Shown: positions 1 to 5,445 of the stretch, in pieces
Numbering within the stretch: position 1 is the first letter of the stretch
Layout: every line of letters starts with the position of its first letter
Source: Coprococcus sp.
GTDB lineage: Bacteria; Bacillota; Clostridia; Lachnospirales; Lachnospiraceae
Length of the DNA: 5,445 nucleotides
Reading direction: 5' to 3'
Assembly (NCBI GenBank): GCA_016296785.1
Contig: JAEDHX010000093.1
Coordinates: forward strand, 1-5,445
Notes under the pieces: generated by a model
Told to the model about the DNA's origin: nothing
Database searches by the model: none
Seen by the model: the letters and a program-made list of their open reading frames with translations, nothing else
Translations under genes and position numbers: made by a program

Positions 1-92
1 TTTGTATCAATTGAGAATGATACATTCTCAAAAACATAATCAAAACTCCCATCATAACCAAAGGTGAGATTATTTACACTAATTTGTGCCAT
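1..92 (-). CDS. ABC-F ribosomal protection protein, N-terminal fragment (Lsa/CplR-like)
   Basis: This is the start of a gene that runs off the left edge; 30 complete codons are visible. The product begins MAQISVNNLTFGYDGSFDYV and continues to FSIDT. This matches the first beta-strands of the first ATPase domain of ABC-F proteins of the Lsa/CplR type, in which an IxVxNLTFxYD segment is followed by FENVSFxID and then by the Walker A loop, which lies outside the window. ABC-F proteins of this group are soluble; they bind the ribosomal E site and dislodge lincosamides, pleuromutilins and streptogramin A. The start at 92 is chosen because AGGAGGA (99-105) lies 6 nt upstream. In-frame ATGs at 98 and 110 are too close to, or upstream of, that site. 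The attenuator-like leader upstream supports a drug-inducible resistance role. The family call is strong; the subfamily and drug range are inferred. Confidence 0.82.
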   Translation of the reverse strand, partial: MAQISVNNLTFGYDGSFDYVFENVSFSIDT

Positions 93-98
93 ATGCAT

Positions 99-105
99 TC
101 CTCCT
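99..105 (-). promoter_or_regulatory. Ribosome binding site of the ABC-F gene
   Basis: AGGAGGA lies 6 nt before the ATG at 90-92 and decides between three in-frame ATG codons. It begins 13 nt after the T tract of the attenuator terminator, so it is transcribed only when that terminator is bypassed. Confidence 0.8.
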
Positions 106-118
106 CTCATGGTTACTT

Positions 119-150
119 AAAAAAAAGAACCATTTGTTGCCAAACAGTTC
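119..150 (-). terminator. Intrinsic terminator in the ABC-F leader (attenuator)
   Basis: On the minus strand a 10-bp stem (GAACTGTTTG at 141-150 with CAAATGGTTC at 127-136, including two G-U pairs) is closed by a GCAA tetraloop at 137-140. It is followed directly by eight Ts (119-126). It stands between the ABC-F promoter and its ribosome binding site, so it must act as a regulated stop rather than as the end of a gene. Its 5' arm and loop are also complementary to an upstream segment at 248-257, which gives an alternative antiterminator fold. Confidence 0.87.
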
Positions 151-257
151 CATTACATTCAATAACCTCATATTATATTCCATAAGGAATACACAAGCTT
201 GCAATTATTAACACACAAAAAGAGAGGTTATGAGAACATAATCCACTTTTGGCAACA
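135..257 (-). promoter_or_regulatory. Antiterminator pairing of the ABC-F leader
   Basis: The leader RNA segment UGUUGCCAAA (248-257) is perfectly complementary over 10 nt to UUUGGCAACA (135-144). The latter covers the inner 5' arm, the loop and the first 3' bases of the terminator hairpin. The two structures exclude each other. Between them lie an 8-bp stem (224-231 with 162-169) and small local hairpins (176-181 with 186-191; 228-232 with 237-241), which can bring the two antiterminator halves together. The complementarity is seen directly. The switching role is inferred from known ABC-F attenuators. Confidence 0.65.
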
Positions 258-319
258 TGACATGTAGTATAAGCTTAACAACTCATACAAACTAAACAAT
301 TCATGTAATCAAAAGTAAA

Positions 320-331
320 TTATCTCCTCAT
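320..331 (-). CDS. Three-codon leader peptide (Met-Arg-Arg)
   Basis: The sequence ATGAGGAGATAA encodes Met-Arg-Arg-stop. It is preceded by GAGGTG 5 nt upstream (337-342) and AGGAG 12 nt upstream (344-348), a strong initiation region near the predicted 5' end of the transcript (about 354). Very short upstream ORFs with good ribosome binding sites precede several drug-inducible ABC-F genes (for example Listeria lmo0919, vga(A), vmlR). There, a ribosome slowed by the antibiotic changes the folding of the leader. Here the ORF lies upstream of an antiterminator/terminator pair, which fits that scheme. Whether it is translated cannot be shown from sequence. The AGG-AGA codons also resemble a Shine-Dalgarno sequence, so the ORF could partly be coincidence. 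Confidence 0.55.
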   Translation of the reverse strand: MRR

Positions 332-360
332 CTTTTCACCTCTCTCCTAATGATATAGTT

Positions 361-389
361 ATTCTAGCATTCTGATTTGTCTTTGTCAA
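361..389 (-). promoter_or_regulatory. Sigma-A promoter of the ABC-F leader transcript
   Basis: A perfect -35 box TTGACA (384-389) and a -10 box TAGAAT (361-366) are separated by exactly 17 bp, with a TGC extended -10 element just before the -10 box. The predicted start of transcription is near 354. The resulting untranslated leader is about 260 nt, far longer than needed for initiation, and holds the attenuator described separately. The strength of the promoter suggests constant transcription, with control exerted later at the terminator. Confidence 0.85.
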
Positions 390-436
390 TTCATATATTC
401 CGGCTCAATTATTGTTACGTTTTCACTCTATATTAC

Positions 437-477
437 GAAGCTTCCTATAGAGCCAACAAGGTTTGGCAGCTTTTTTT
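437..477 (+). terminator. Possible plus-strand intrinsic terminator
   Basis: On the plus strand GCCAA (452-456) pairs with TTGGC (463-467). An outer stem may form between GAAGCT (437-442) and AGCTTT (468-473), and seven Ts follow at 471-477. The inner stem is only 5 bp and the outer stem overlaps the T tract, so this is weaker than the two minus-strand terminators. No plus-strand gene reads into it. It could stop antisense transcription entering the operon or be fortuitous. Confidence 0.3.
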
Positions 478-482
478 CACAT

Positions 483-526
483 AAAAAGGAGCTGTGCACT
501 AATTGCTTAGTGCGAGCAGCCCCTTT
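483..526 (-). terminator. Intrinsic terminator of the Big_2 protein operon
   Basis: Beginning 28 bp after the stop codon of the 741-residue gene, the minus strand carries AAAGGGGCTG (517-526) pairing with CAGCTCCTTT (485-494). An inner 7-bp stem, GCACTAA (507-513) with TTAGTGC (496-502), is closed by a GCAA tetraloop. The structure ends in a run of five Ts. It is long and GC-richer than its surroundings, and it separates the operon from the downstream ABC-F unit. Confidence 0.9.
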
Positions 527-554
527 CTTCTCAGTCTTTATTAGCTTCATTCTG

Positions 555-2780
555 CTAATTAGCTTCCGGATTTGTAGTTGTAACATGAAGATTGCATGGA
601 TCGTTTGAAATCAATACGTAGTATTTCTTTCCTGCTTCAAGCTTGTATTCTATGTAGAAATCATAACGTCGTAAGCCATCAATATTATATCCGCCATCAT
701 CATTACTTGTTAGTTCTTTATAATTTGAATCGTAAAGGCCACCATATGGGTCACCTGTTTTTGATGTGGAGTATATATAGTAAGTTCCTGTATTTGATGC
801 AGTAAATTCAAATAAATCACCATTTTTAGCATATGATACAGTATTTTCTTTAATACTTATTATATCATCCCTTTCGGATACAATTGCAGTTACAAATTTT
901 GTCGTATTTGTTATTGTCGCATTAATAGTAGCTTTTTCGAAAACACGCATTGATGTTAATTTGTAATAGCCCGGAACAACATATATAAAGCCTCCGCTAC
1001 CATAAGATACACCCTTATTATCCTTCCATAAGGATAATGTTGAGGCCTGAATATTCGGATTATTCGAAATAACCGCCACCTTAAGTACATCAAATGTAAT
1101 ATCGAAACCAAAGATGTTATCTGTTATGCGCTTTCCATATATCCAGCTTATATTATCACCTAAAACAACCTTGATATCATAGGTTCCAGGAACAACTCTT
1201 ACAGAATATATAGATGTATCAGAACTGGTCGTTACGTATTTCTCCCTGCCATAATAAAATTCCTTGTCTTTATTTATAAAGATTATCTGTGCACTTGGTA
1301 TCAAATCTCCCCTTTTATCTTTGATTAGTCCGCATACGGTAACTGTGTCTGAGATATTCAATGTACAAGTAACCGTATCAGTCAAAGATGGATTATTCTG
1401 ATCCTTAATCAACACCTTCACATTATAAACACCCGCCATATAAAGATATCCCATCAGTCTTCCATCACTTGACATCGAAAGTCCATACGTATTTCCTTCT
1501 ATGGAGTATGAATAATTGCCTGACCCTCCATGCGCATAGATTTGTTTATCAATATATACAGAATTACCGGTCTTTGCTTTATATTCAGGTGGTGCATATG
1601 CCAAAACCGAATCAGCTGAGTATATATGCAATATAAAGTATTCATTATAGACATTTCCCAATTCATCTACAATCTTTATCGCAAGTGTATAAGCGCCTTC
1701 CTTATTAGCAATACCACTAAAATGGATAGTATCATATTCACTATTATCTTGATTTTGATTTATTGTATATTTTATTCCATCAGGAATTCCGGATATGGTG
1801 ATGTCACAATATCCATAAGCATTAAAATAATCATAAAAATCAACCGAGCTACCTACTGAATAGTAATATATACTATACTCTGTATTTATATAAGTTTCCT
1901 CTGAATATACAACATTTACTACCTGTGTTCCTGTGGCAAATAAGTTCATAGTTTCAATGCGTATTTCCTCGTTGTTAATCAGTCTGTCTTTTACATTTAT
2001 CTTTATTGTATAATTGATTTTGTCTGCGGTACTTACGCTGTCAATTACCAGAGTTCTATTATAATTTCCGTTTAATAAGTATCTCGCATTAATATTAAAG
2101 TTACTCTTACTAAGTGCCTGTGCAGAAGATAGCTTTACCTGAACTGTCTGCGGATTAATGATTTTAGTTTGAACAACCCTGACAGGCTTCGCAACTGTTA
2201 CCTTGCAGCTGGCTTTCTTACCGGAACCATCTGCTGCCGTCGCAGTAATTGTAACTGTTCCCGGCTTGACTGCTTTAACAATACCTGAACTATTTACTGT
2301 TGCAATCTTTGAGTCAGATGATGTCCAAATAACTTTCTTATTGCTTGCTGTCTTTTTTACAACGGTCGCTTTAAGAGTGGCCGATTTTCCTGTAGCAAGA
2401 GAAAGAGAAGCTTTATTAAGACTGACCTTTACTACCGGTGTTCCTATGATTACATTTATCTTTGTTTTTACTGTCTTATCAGCCTTTAGTGTAATTGTAA
2501 TCTGTGCCTTTCCCTTCTTAATACCTTTAATGACACCCTTTGAGGACACCTTCGCCACCTTTGGTTTACTAGACGAAAATTCTACCTTGCTTGTAGCATA
2601 ATTAGTCTTCAGTTTAAATGTCTTTTTTTGCTTAATTGTAACTGTGTTCGATGGAAGGTTCGTTACCTTCAGTGATTTATTTGATGCTGCATCAACAGGA
2701 GTAGATGTTATTAGTGTCAAAGCCATAACAATAACAATTACTGCCACCAATGATCTCAATACATTTGTAATTCTTTTCAC
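555..2780 (-). CDS. Secreted multidomain Big_2 Ig-like protein with PPC-like C-terminus (741 aa)
   Basis: This is an exported protein of unknown specific role, probably extracellular or loosely cell-associated. Residues 1-31 form a signal peptide (basic MKR, hydrophobic core, VDA-A cleavage). Lysine-rich Big_2 Ig-like domains span about 36-115 and 116-197, with typical WTSSDSKIATVNSSGIVKA and GTVTITATAADGSGK signatures. A beta-rich module spans about 200-292 and a tyrosine-rich stretch 292-324. He_PIG-like Ig repeats lie at about 325-386 and 410-476 (GGSGNYSYSIEG, then DGRLMG). A carboxypeptidase-regulatory-like domain spans about 480-545, with a second similar unit near 565-635. A PPC-like domain covers about 640-735 (TGTYYIYS, GDPYGGLY, SNDDGG, LEAGKKYYVLIS). 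No LPXTG motif, C-terminal membrane segment, SLH domain or catalytic motif is seen. The start codon is GTG, 11 nt after GGAGG. It is the second gene of the operon, 20 bp after its paralogue. An adhesin or matrix role is inference only. Confidence 0.9.
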   Translation of the reverse strand: MKRITNVLRSLVAVIVIVMALTLITSTPVDAASNKSLKVTNLPSNTVTIKQKKTFKLKTNYATSKVEFSSSKPKVAKVSSKGVIKGIKKGKAQITITLKADKTVKTKINVIIGTPVVKVSLNKASLSLATGKSATLKATVVKKTASNKKVIWTSSDSKIATVNSSGIVKAVKPGTVTITATAADGSGKKASCKVTVAKPVRVVQTKIINPQTVQVKLSSAQALSKSNFNINARYLLNGNYNRTLVIDSVSTADKINYTIKINVKDRLINNEEIRIETMNLFATGTQVVNVVYSEETYINTEYSIYYYSVGSSVDFYDYFNAYGYCDITISGIPDGIKYTINQNQDNSEYDTIHFSGIANKEGAYTLAIKIVDELGNVYNEYFILHIYSADSVLAYAPPEYKAKTGNSVYIDKQIYAHGGSGNYSYSIEGNTYGLSMSSDGRLMGYLYMAGVYNVKVLIKDQNNPSLTDTVTCTLNISDTVTVCGLIKDKRGDLIPSAQIIFINKDKEFYYGREKYVTTSSDTSIYSVRVVPGTYDIKVVLGDNISWIYGKRITDNIFGFDITFDVLKVAVISNNPNIQASTLSLWKDNKGVSYGSGGFIYVVPGYYKLTSMRVFEKATINATITNTTKFVTAIVSERDDIISIKENTVSYAKNGDLFEFTASNTGTYYIYSTSKTGDPYGGLYDSNYKELTSNDDGGYNIDGLRRYDFYIEYKLEAGKKYYVLISNDPCNLHVTTTNPEAN
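2181..2780 (-). repeat. Paralogous direct repeat, copy 1 (codons 1-200 of the 741-aa gene)
   Basis: This segment encodes the signal peptide and both Big_2 domains. It aligns without gaps to 4439-5038, 2258 bp away in the same orientation. Residues 41-60 are identical in the two proteins and residues 41-200 differ at about 30 of 160 positions. Long near-identical DNA runs (for example around 2605-2690) could support recombination between the genes. Confidence 0.8.
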
Positions 2781-2790
2781 TATGAAACCA

Positions 2791-2800
2791 ACCTCCCCTT
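2791..2800 (-). promoter_or_regulatory. Ribosome binding site of the 741-aa gene
   Basis: AAGGGGAGGT directly follows the stop codon of the upstream paralogue (TAG at 2801-2803). Its GGAGG core is 11 nt from the GTG at 2778-2780. The spacing matches that of the upstream gene and supports the GTG start. The position suggests that the two genes are translated from one transcript. Confidence 0.75.
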
Positions 2801-5038
2801 CTATGCTTTATATTGCGGTTTTGTATATGTAATATGTAGTTCACAGGAACTATTTGTAACCTTTATGAAATATGTTTTTCCTGCTTCAAGATTATACTCT
2901 ATACAAAAATCGTATTTCTGCGAGCCAACTATATTCTTACCACCATCATCATTATTGGTTATCTGACTACCATCAGGACCATAAAGCCAGCCATATGGAT
3001 CACCACTTCCTGATGAGGAGTATATATAGTAAGTACCTGTCTTTGTTGCCTTAAAACTAAATATATCCTCAGACTTGGCGTTAGTTACAGAATTATCCCC
3101 AACACTGGCTATATCTTCCCTTATCGATATAACAGCAGTAACACTTTTTGTCATATCTGTTATTGTAGCATTAATTGTAGCTTTGCAGACACTTGATAAA
3201 CTTGTCAGCTTATATGTACCCGGCTTAACATAAATGTAGTCTATATAACCATAGACTTCTCCTGCATCATCCTTCCATGAATAAAATGACGATCCAGAAA
3301 CTTCTGCTCCATCTATAACCACCTCAACCTTTAGCAGGTCGGTAATAATATCAAAACTACTAGTATCCCCTGTAATTCTTTTTCCATATATCCAGCTTGA
3401 ACAACTTCCCACACTAACCTGAATATCATAGATTCCAGGAATAACACTTATTGTATACTCACCTGAATAATCTAAGCTATGGGTATATATAACTGAAGGA
3501 TACAAACTGGTTTTATCCTTATTTACAAATCTAATGCTTGCACCTGTAATTAATTCACCCCTTTTATCCTTAATTGCTCCTGATACTACTGCACCACTTG
3601 CAAGATTTATTGTACAGGTCACTGTCTTTGTCACAGAAGGATTATCCGTATCTGTAATCAATACCTTTACATTGTATACGCCAGGTGTATATATACGTCC
3701 ACTTAGCCTTCCGCTATTTGAAACCACTAAACCATAGTCTTCTCCTTCAATAGAATATGAATAATTCTCTGACCCACCATATACCGCAATCTGTCTGCTT
3801 ATCATTGCACCATTTTTACCGGCAATTTCATATACAGGTTGCATATATGCCGAGATTGAGTCATCAGAGGTAATATGCCATATTACGTACTTGATATATA
3901 TATTACCCAATTCATCAACACACTTTATTGTTGTTGTATAAGTTCCAAGCTTGGATACAGTTCCTGTATAATATATGAAAATACTATTAGGTTCTTTCTC
4001 ACTCTTTTGGATTACCTTGTATGAAACTCCCTCAGGAAGTCCGGTTACTGTGATATTACAGTATCCCATGTCCTTACTATATATATATGTGTCTTCATAA
4101 ATCGTACTATCTTTAGGACGAATAATATGCTCATAGCTGACTTCTTTATAATTACCTTCAGAATAAACAGCTCCCACAACCTGCGTTCCGGTTCCAAATA
4201 AATGGCTAACCTCAATACGAAGCTGCTCATTGTTACTCAGAAAGCTGTCTGTCTTTAACTTGATTGTATAGTTAATTTTGTCTGTAGTACTAATACTCTC
4301 AATTACCAAGGCTTTGTTATATCTGCCATTTATTACAGTTCTTACTTTTAGATTAAAGTCACTCTTGCTAAGTACCTGCGCACGTGAAAGCTTAACCTGT
4401 ATTGTTTGCATATTCAGGATTTTAGTTCCAATCACCTTGACCGGATCTGCAACAGTCACCTTACAGCCGGCTTTCTTACCTGAACCATCCGCTGCCGTTG
4501 CAGTAATTGTTACTGTTCCCGCTTTGATTGCTTTAACATACCCCGCACTGTTTACTGTTGCAACCTTAGAATCAGAAGATGTCCACAGTACCTTCTTATT
4601 ACTTGCAGTCTTTGCTGATACGGTTGCCTTAAGAGTAGTCGATTTACCTGTAGCAAGAGAAAGCGATGTTCTGCTAAGGCTTACCTTAGTTACCGGCGTT
4701 CCTACGATTACATTTATCTTCTTCTTAACTGAAGGATTCGCTTTTAATGATATTGTAATCTGCGCCTTACCCTTCTTAACGCCCTTAATGACACCCTTTG
4801 AGGATACCTTCGCAATCTTTGGCTTGTTAGATGTAAACTTAAGCCTGCTTGCTGAATAATTAGTCTTCAGCTTAAACGTCTTTTTCTGTTTAATTGTTAC
4901 TGTGTTCGATGGAAGATTCGTTACCTTCACTGTCTGTTTTGACGCTGCCTCAACATTAGGCGCTGATACAAATGTCAATGAAGCAACTATAACGATTACT
5001 GCCATCAAAATTCTCAATACATTTGTGAATTGTTTCAC
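2801..5038 (-). CDS. Secreted multidomain Big_2 Ig-like protein with PPC-like C-terminus (745 aa)
   Basis: This is the first gene of the operon and a full-length paralogue of the following gene; its specific function is unknown. Residues 1-31 are a signal peptide ending VEA-A. Big_2 domains lie at about 36-115 and 116-197 (LWTSSDSKVATVNSAGYVKA). A beta-rich linker domain spans about 200-293. He_PIG-like Ig modules lie at about 325-390 (GLPEGVSYK, YYTGTVSKLGTYT, CVDELGN) and 413-478 (YGGSENYSYSIEG, NSGRLSG, TPGVYNVKVLITD). A carboxypeptidase-regulatory-like domain spans about 483-545 (VSGAIKDKRGELITGASI, IPGIYDIQV), with a related unit at about 568-637. A PPC-like domain covers about 640-737 (FSFKATKTGTYYIYSS, TNNDDGG, LEAGKTYFIKVTN). 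PPC domains usually follow secreted peptidases, but no peptidase is present. Eight cysteines occur, four shared with the paralogue (192, 327, 475, 732). No sortase signal or C-terminal anchor is seen. The start is GTG with AAGGAGG 11 nt upstream. Confidence 0.9.
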   Translation of the reverse strand: MKQFTNVLRILMAVIVIVASLTFVSAPNVEAASKQTVKVTNLPSNTVTIKQKKTFKLKTNYSASRLKFTSNKPKIAKVSSKGVIKGVKKGKAQITISLKANPSVKKKINVIVGTPVTKVSLSRTSLSLATGKSTTLKATVSAKTASNKKVLWTSSDSKVATVNSAGYVKAIKAGTVTITATAADGSGKKAGCKVTVADPVKVIGTKILNMQTIQVKLSRAQVLSKSDFNLKVRTVINGRYNKALVIESISTTDKINYTIKLKTDSFLSNNEQLRIEVSHLFGTGTQVVGAVYSEGNYKEVSYEHIIRPKDSTIYEDTYIYSKDMGYCNITVTGLPEGVSYKVIQKSEKEPNSIFIYYTGTVSKLGTYTTTIKCVDELGNIYIKYVIWHITSDDSISAYMQPVYEIAGKNGAMISRQIAVYGGSENYSYSIEGEDYGLVVSNSGRLSGRIYTPGVYNVKVLITDTDNPSVTKTVTCTINLASGAVVSGAIKDKRGELITGASIRFVNKDKTSLYPSVIYTHSLDYSGEYTISVIPGIYDIQVSVGSCSSWIYGKRITGDTSSFDIITDLLKVEVVIDGAEVSGSSFYSWKDDAGEVYGYIDYIYVKPGTYKLTSLSSVCKATINATITDMTKSVTAVISIREDIASVGDNSVTNAKSEDIFSFKATKTGTYYIYSSSGSGDPYGWLYGPDGSQITNNDDGGKNIVGSQKYDFCIEYNLEAGKTYFIKVTNSSCELHITYTKPQYKA
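4439..5038 (-). repeat. Paralogous direct repeat, copy 2 (codons 1-200 of the 745-aa gene)
   Basis: This is the counterpart of 2181-2780, covering the signal peptide and both Big_2 domains. It is the best conserved part of the duplication. The downstream parts of the two genes align by domain order but have diverged much further and need small gaps. Confidence 0.8.
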
Positions 5039-5049
5039 TATTAACCCTA

Positions 5050-5056
5050 CCTCCTT
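5050..5056 (-). promoter_or_regulatory. Ribosome binding site of the 745-aa gene
   Basis: AAGGAGG lies 11 nt before the GTG at 5036-5038. No ATG or TTG in frame lies closer. The same spacing and the same ATAGTGAAA start context occur at the paralogue, so GTG is taken as the start of both. Confidence 0.78.
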
Positions 5057-5083
5057 TTATTTGATGTAAAAATATACAGAACT

Positions 5084-5112
5084 ATTATATATCATTTAGT
5101 AAATAATGGCAA
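5084..5112 (-). promoter_or_regulatory. Sigma-A promoter of the Big_2 protein operon
   Basis: The -35 box TTGCCA (5107-5112, five of six consensus bases) and the perfect -10 box TATAAT (5084-5089) are separated by 17 bp. The predicted start of transcription is near 5077, giving a leader of about 40 nt. A short tandem GAACT-GAACT motif lies about 30 bp upstream of the -35 box (5142-5152) and might be a regulator site; that is speculative. Confidence 0.78.
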
Positions 5113-5170
5113 AAAATATCCTTCTTTGCACACTATTTCTACAGTTCAGTTCAAAATTCATATTGGTAAT

Positions 5171-5359
5171 TTATAAACGCCTTTGCAAATATACCATATC
5201 TACTAACTGTATTCCGTTCTCATAGATTGGGTGGTCATAATTGTCAGCAAAGAAATTTGGGACTTTATGAGAACGGTCGACCATGCTCTCCTGTTCATCC
5301 GCCAAAAGTAGCAATGATATGTATTGCTTTTTATCCTCATTTACTTCCCGAACTTTCAT
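5171..5359 (-). pseudogene. GNAT acetyltransferase remnant with internal in-frame deletion
   Basis: The 62-residue product (from the second Met) joins two recognisable pieces of one clostridial GNAT family. Its N-terminal part, MKVREVNEDKKQYISLLLL to ADEQESMVDR, matches the family's first helix region. Its C-terminal part, SHKVPNFFADNYDHPIYE followed by NGIQLVDMVYL, matches the family's last strands. From memory of the family, members are about 140-150 residues, so roughly 80 residues are missing between MVDR and SHK. The lost part includes the acetyl-CoA-binding motif (Q/R-x-x-G-x-G/A), so acetylation is not expected. The reading frame is otherwise open. The start at 5359 is preferred over the ATG at 5365 because AAGGTGG (5367-5373) is 7 nt upstream of it. 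It has its own likely promoter and no clear terminator before the Big_2 operon. It could alternatively be a still-translated small protein. Confidence 0.75.
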
Positions 5360-5389
5360 ACCCATTCCACCTTAGAAATAAACTAAATC

Positions 5390-5418
5390 ATTCTAACACC
5401 TTATTTATTTGATGTCTG
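5390..5418 (-). promoter_or_regulatory. Probable promoter of the GNAT remnant
   Basis: The -10 box TAGAAT (5390-5395), with a TGT extended -10 element before it, is separated by 17 bp from CAGACA (5413-5418, four of six -35 consensus bases). Predicted transcription starts near 5383, about 24 nt before the start codon. The -35 box is weak. Confidence 0.5.
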
Positions 5419-5445
5419 ATTGTTCATTAGTCTAATCATTCATTT

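Noticed and set aside
79..171. A 30-codon minus-strand ORF (MRLLNVMELFGNKWFFF...) spanning the attenuator terminator and overlapping the ABC-F start
   Set aside because: It has no convincing ribosome binding site, and its FFF residues simply read the terminator T tract. Its open frame is explained by the terminator and the ribosome binding site sequences.
2203..2601. Plus-strand ORF of 132 codons
   Set aside because: It is the antisense of the Big_2 coding region. A parallel ORF appears opposite the paralogue, as expected from shared sequence. It has no ribosome binding site or family resemblance.
4278..4859. Plus-strand ORF of 193 codons
   Set aside because: It is the antisense of the conserved Big_2 region of the 745-aa gene. 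The hydrophobic composition follows from the complementary strand of lysine/threonine/valine codons.
555..5038. Possible sortase (LPXTG), SLH or choline-binding anchor in the Big_2 proteins
   Set aside because: I read both C-termini (ending TNPEAN and KPQYKA) and saw no such motif, hydrophobic tail or repeat.
5360..5365. Upstream ATG giving MGMKVREV for the GNAT remnant
   Set aside because: The AAGGTGG site would be only 1 nt from this ATG but is 7 nt from the next one, so the second ATG is the better start.
5227..5412. Plus-strand ORF of 61 codons
   Set aside because: It lies opposite the GNAT remnant, which has recognisable family sequence, a ribosome binding site and a promoter on the minus strand.
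1..5445. CRISPR array, insertion sequence, tRNA or rRNA
   Set aside because: There are no regularly spaced short repeats, no transposase-like reading frame with terminal inverted repeats, and no cloverleaf or rRNA-like sequence. The only long repeat is the paralogous gene pair.

Overview
The window looks like a low-GC Firmicutes chromosome, most likely a gut-type Clostridia (Lachnospiraceae-like). This is inferred from strong AGGAGG-type ribosome binding sites, AT-rich consensus sigma-A promoters, and the families present: Big_2-domain secreted proteins, an Lsa/CplR-like ABC-F protein and a GNAT family familiar from clostridia. All recognised genes lie on the minus strand, so transcription runs from right to left.

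Right end (about 5170-5418): a promoter and ribosome binding site precede a 62-codon reading frame. It consists of the first and last pieces of a GNAT acetyltransferase joined in frame, with the catalytic middle missing, so it is read as an internally deleted remnant. Centre (555-5112): a two-gene operon follows, with a near-consensus promoter (TTGCCA, 17 bp, TATAAT). It encodes two paralogous exported proteins of 745 and 741 residues, separated by 20 bp. Both begin with GTG and have a signal peptide, two Big_2 Ig-like domains, further Ig-like (He_PIG-like) and carboxypeptidase-regulatory-like modules, and a PPC-like C-terminal domain. They are clearly a tandem duplication: the first 200 residues align without gaps and residues 41-200 are about 80% identical, while the central part has diverged. 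A strong intrinsic terminator with a GCAA tetraloop ends the operon at 483-526.

Left end (1-389): a consensus promoter (TTGACA, 17 bp, TAGAAT with extended -10) starts a roughly 260-nt leader. It contains a three-codon ORF (Met-Arg-Arg-stop) with a good ribosome binding site, a 10-bp antiterminator pairing, and an intrinsic terminator placed just before the ribosome binding site of an ABC-F gene. Only the first 30 codons of that gene are in the window. This is the layout of an antibiotic-responsive transcription attenuator controlling a ribosome-protection ABC-F factor, and it is the most interesting element here.

The secreted-protein operon and the ABC-F unit appear to be independent transcription units, separated by a terminator and a new promoter. 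I found no mobile element, CRISPR array, tRNA or rRNA.
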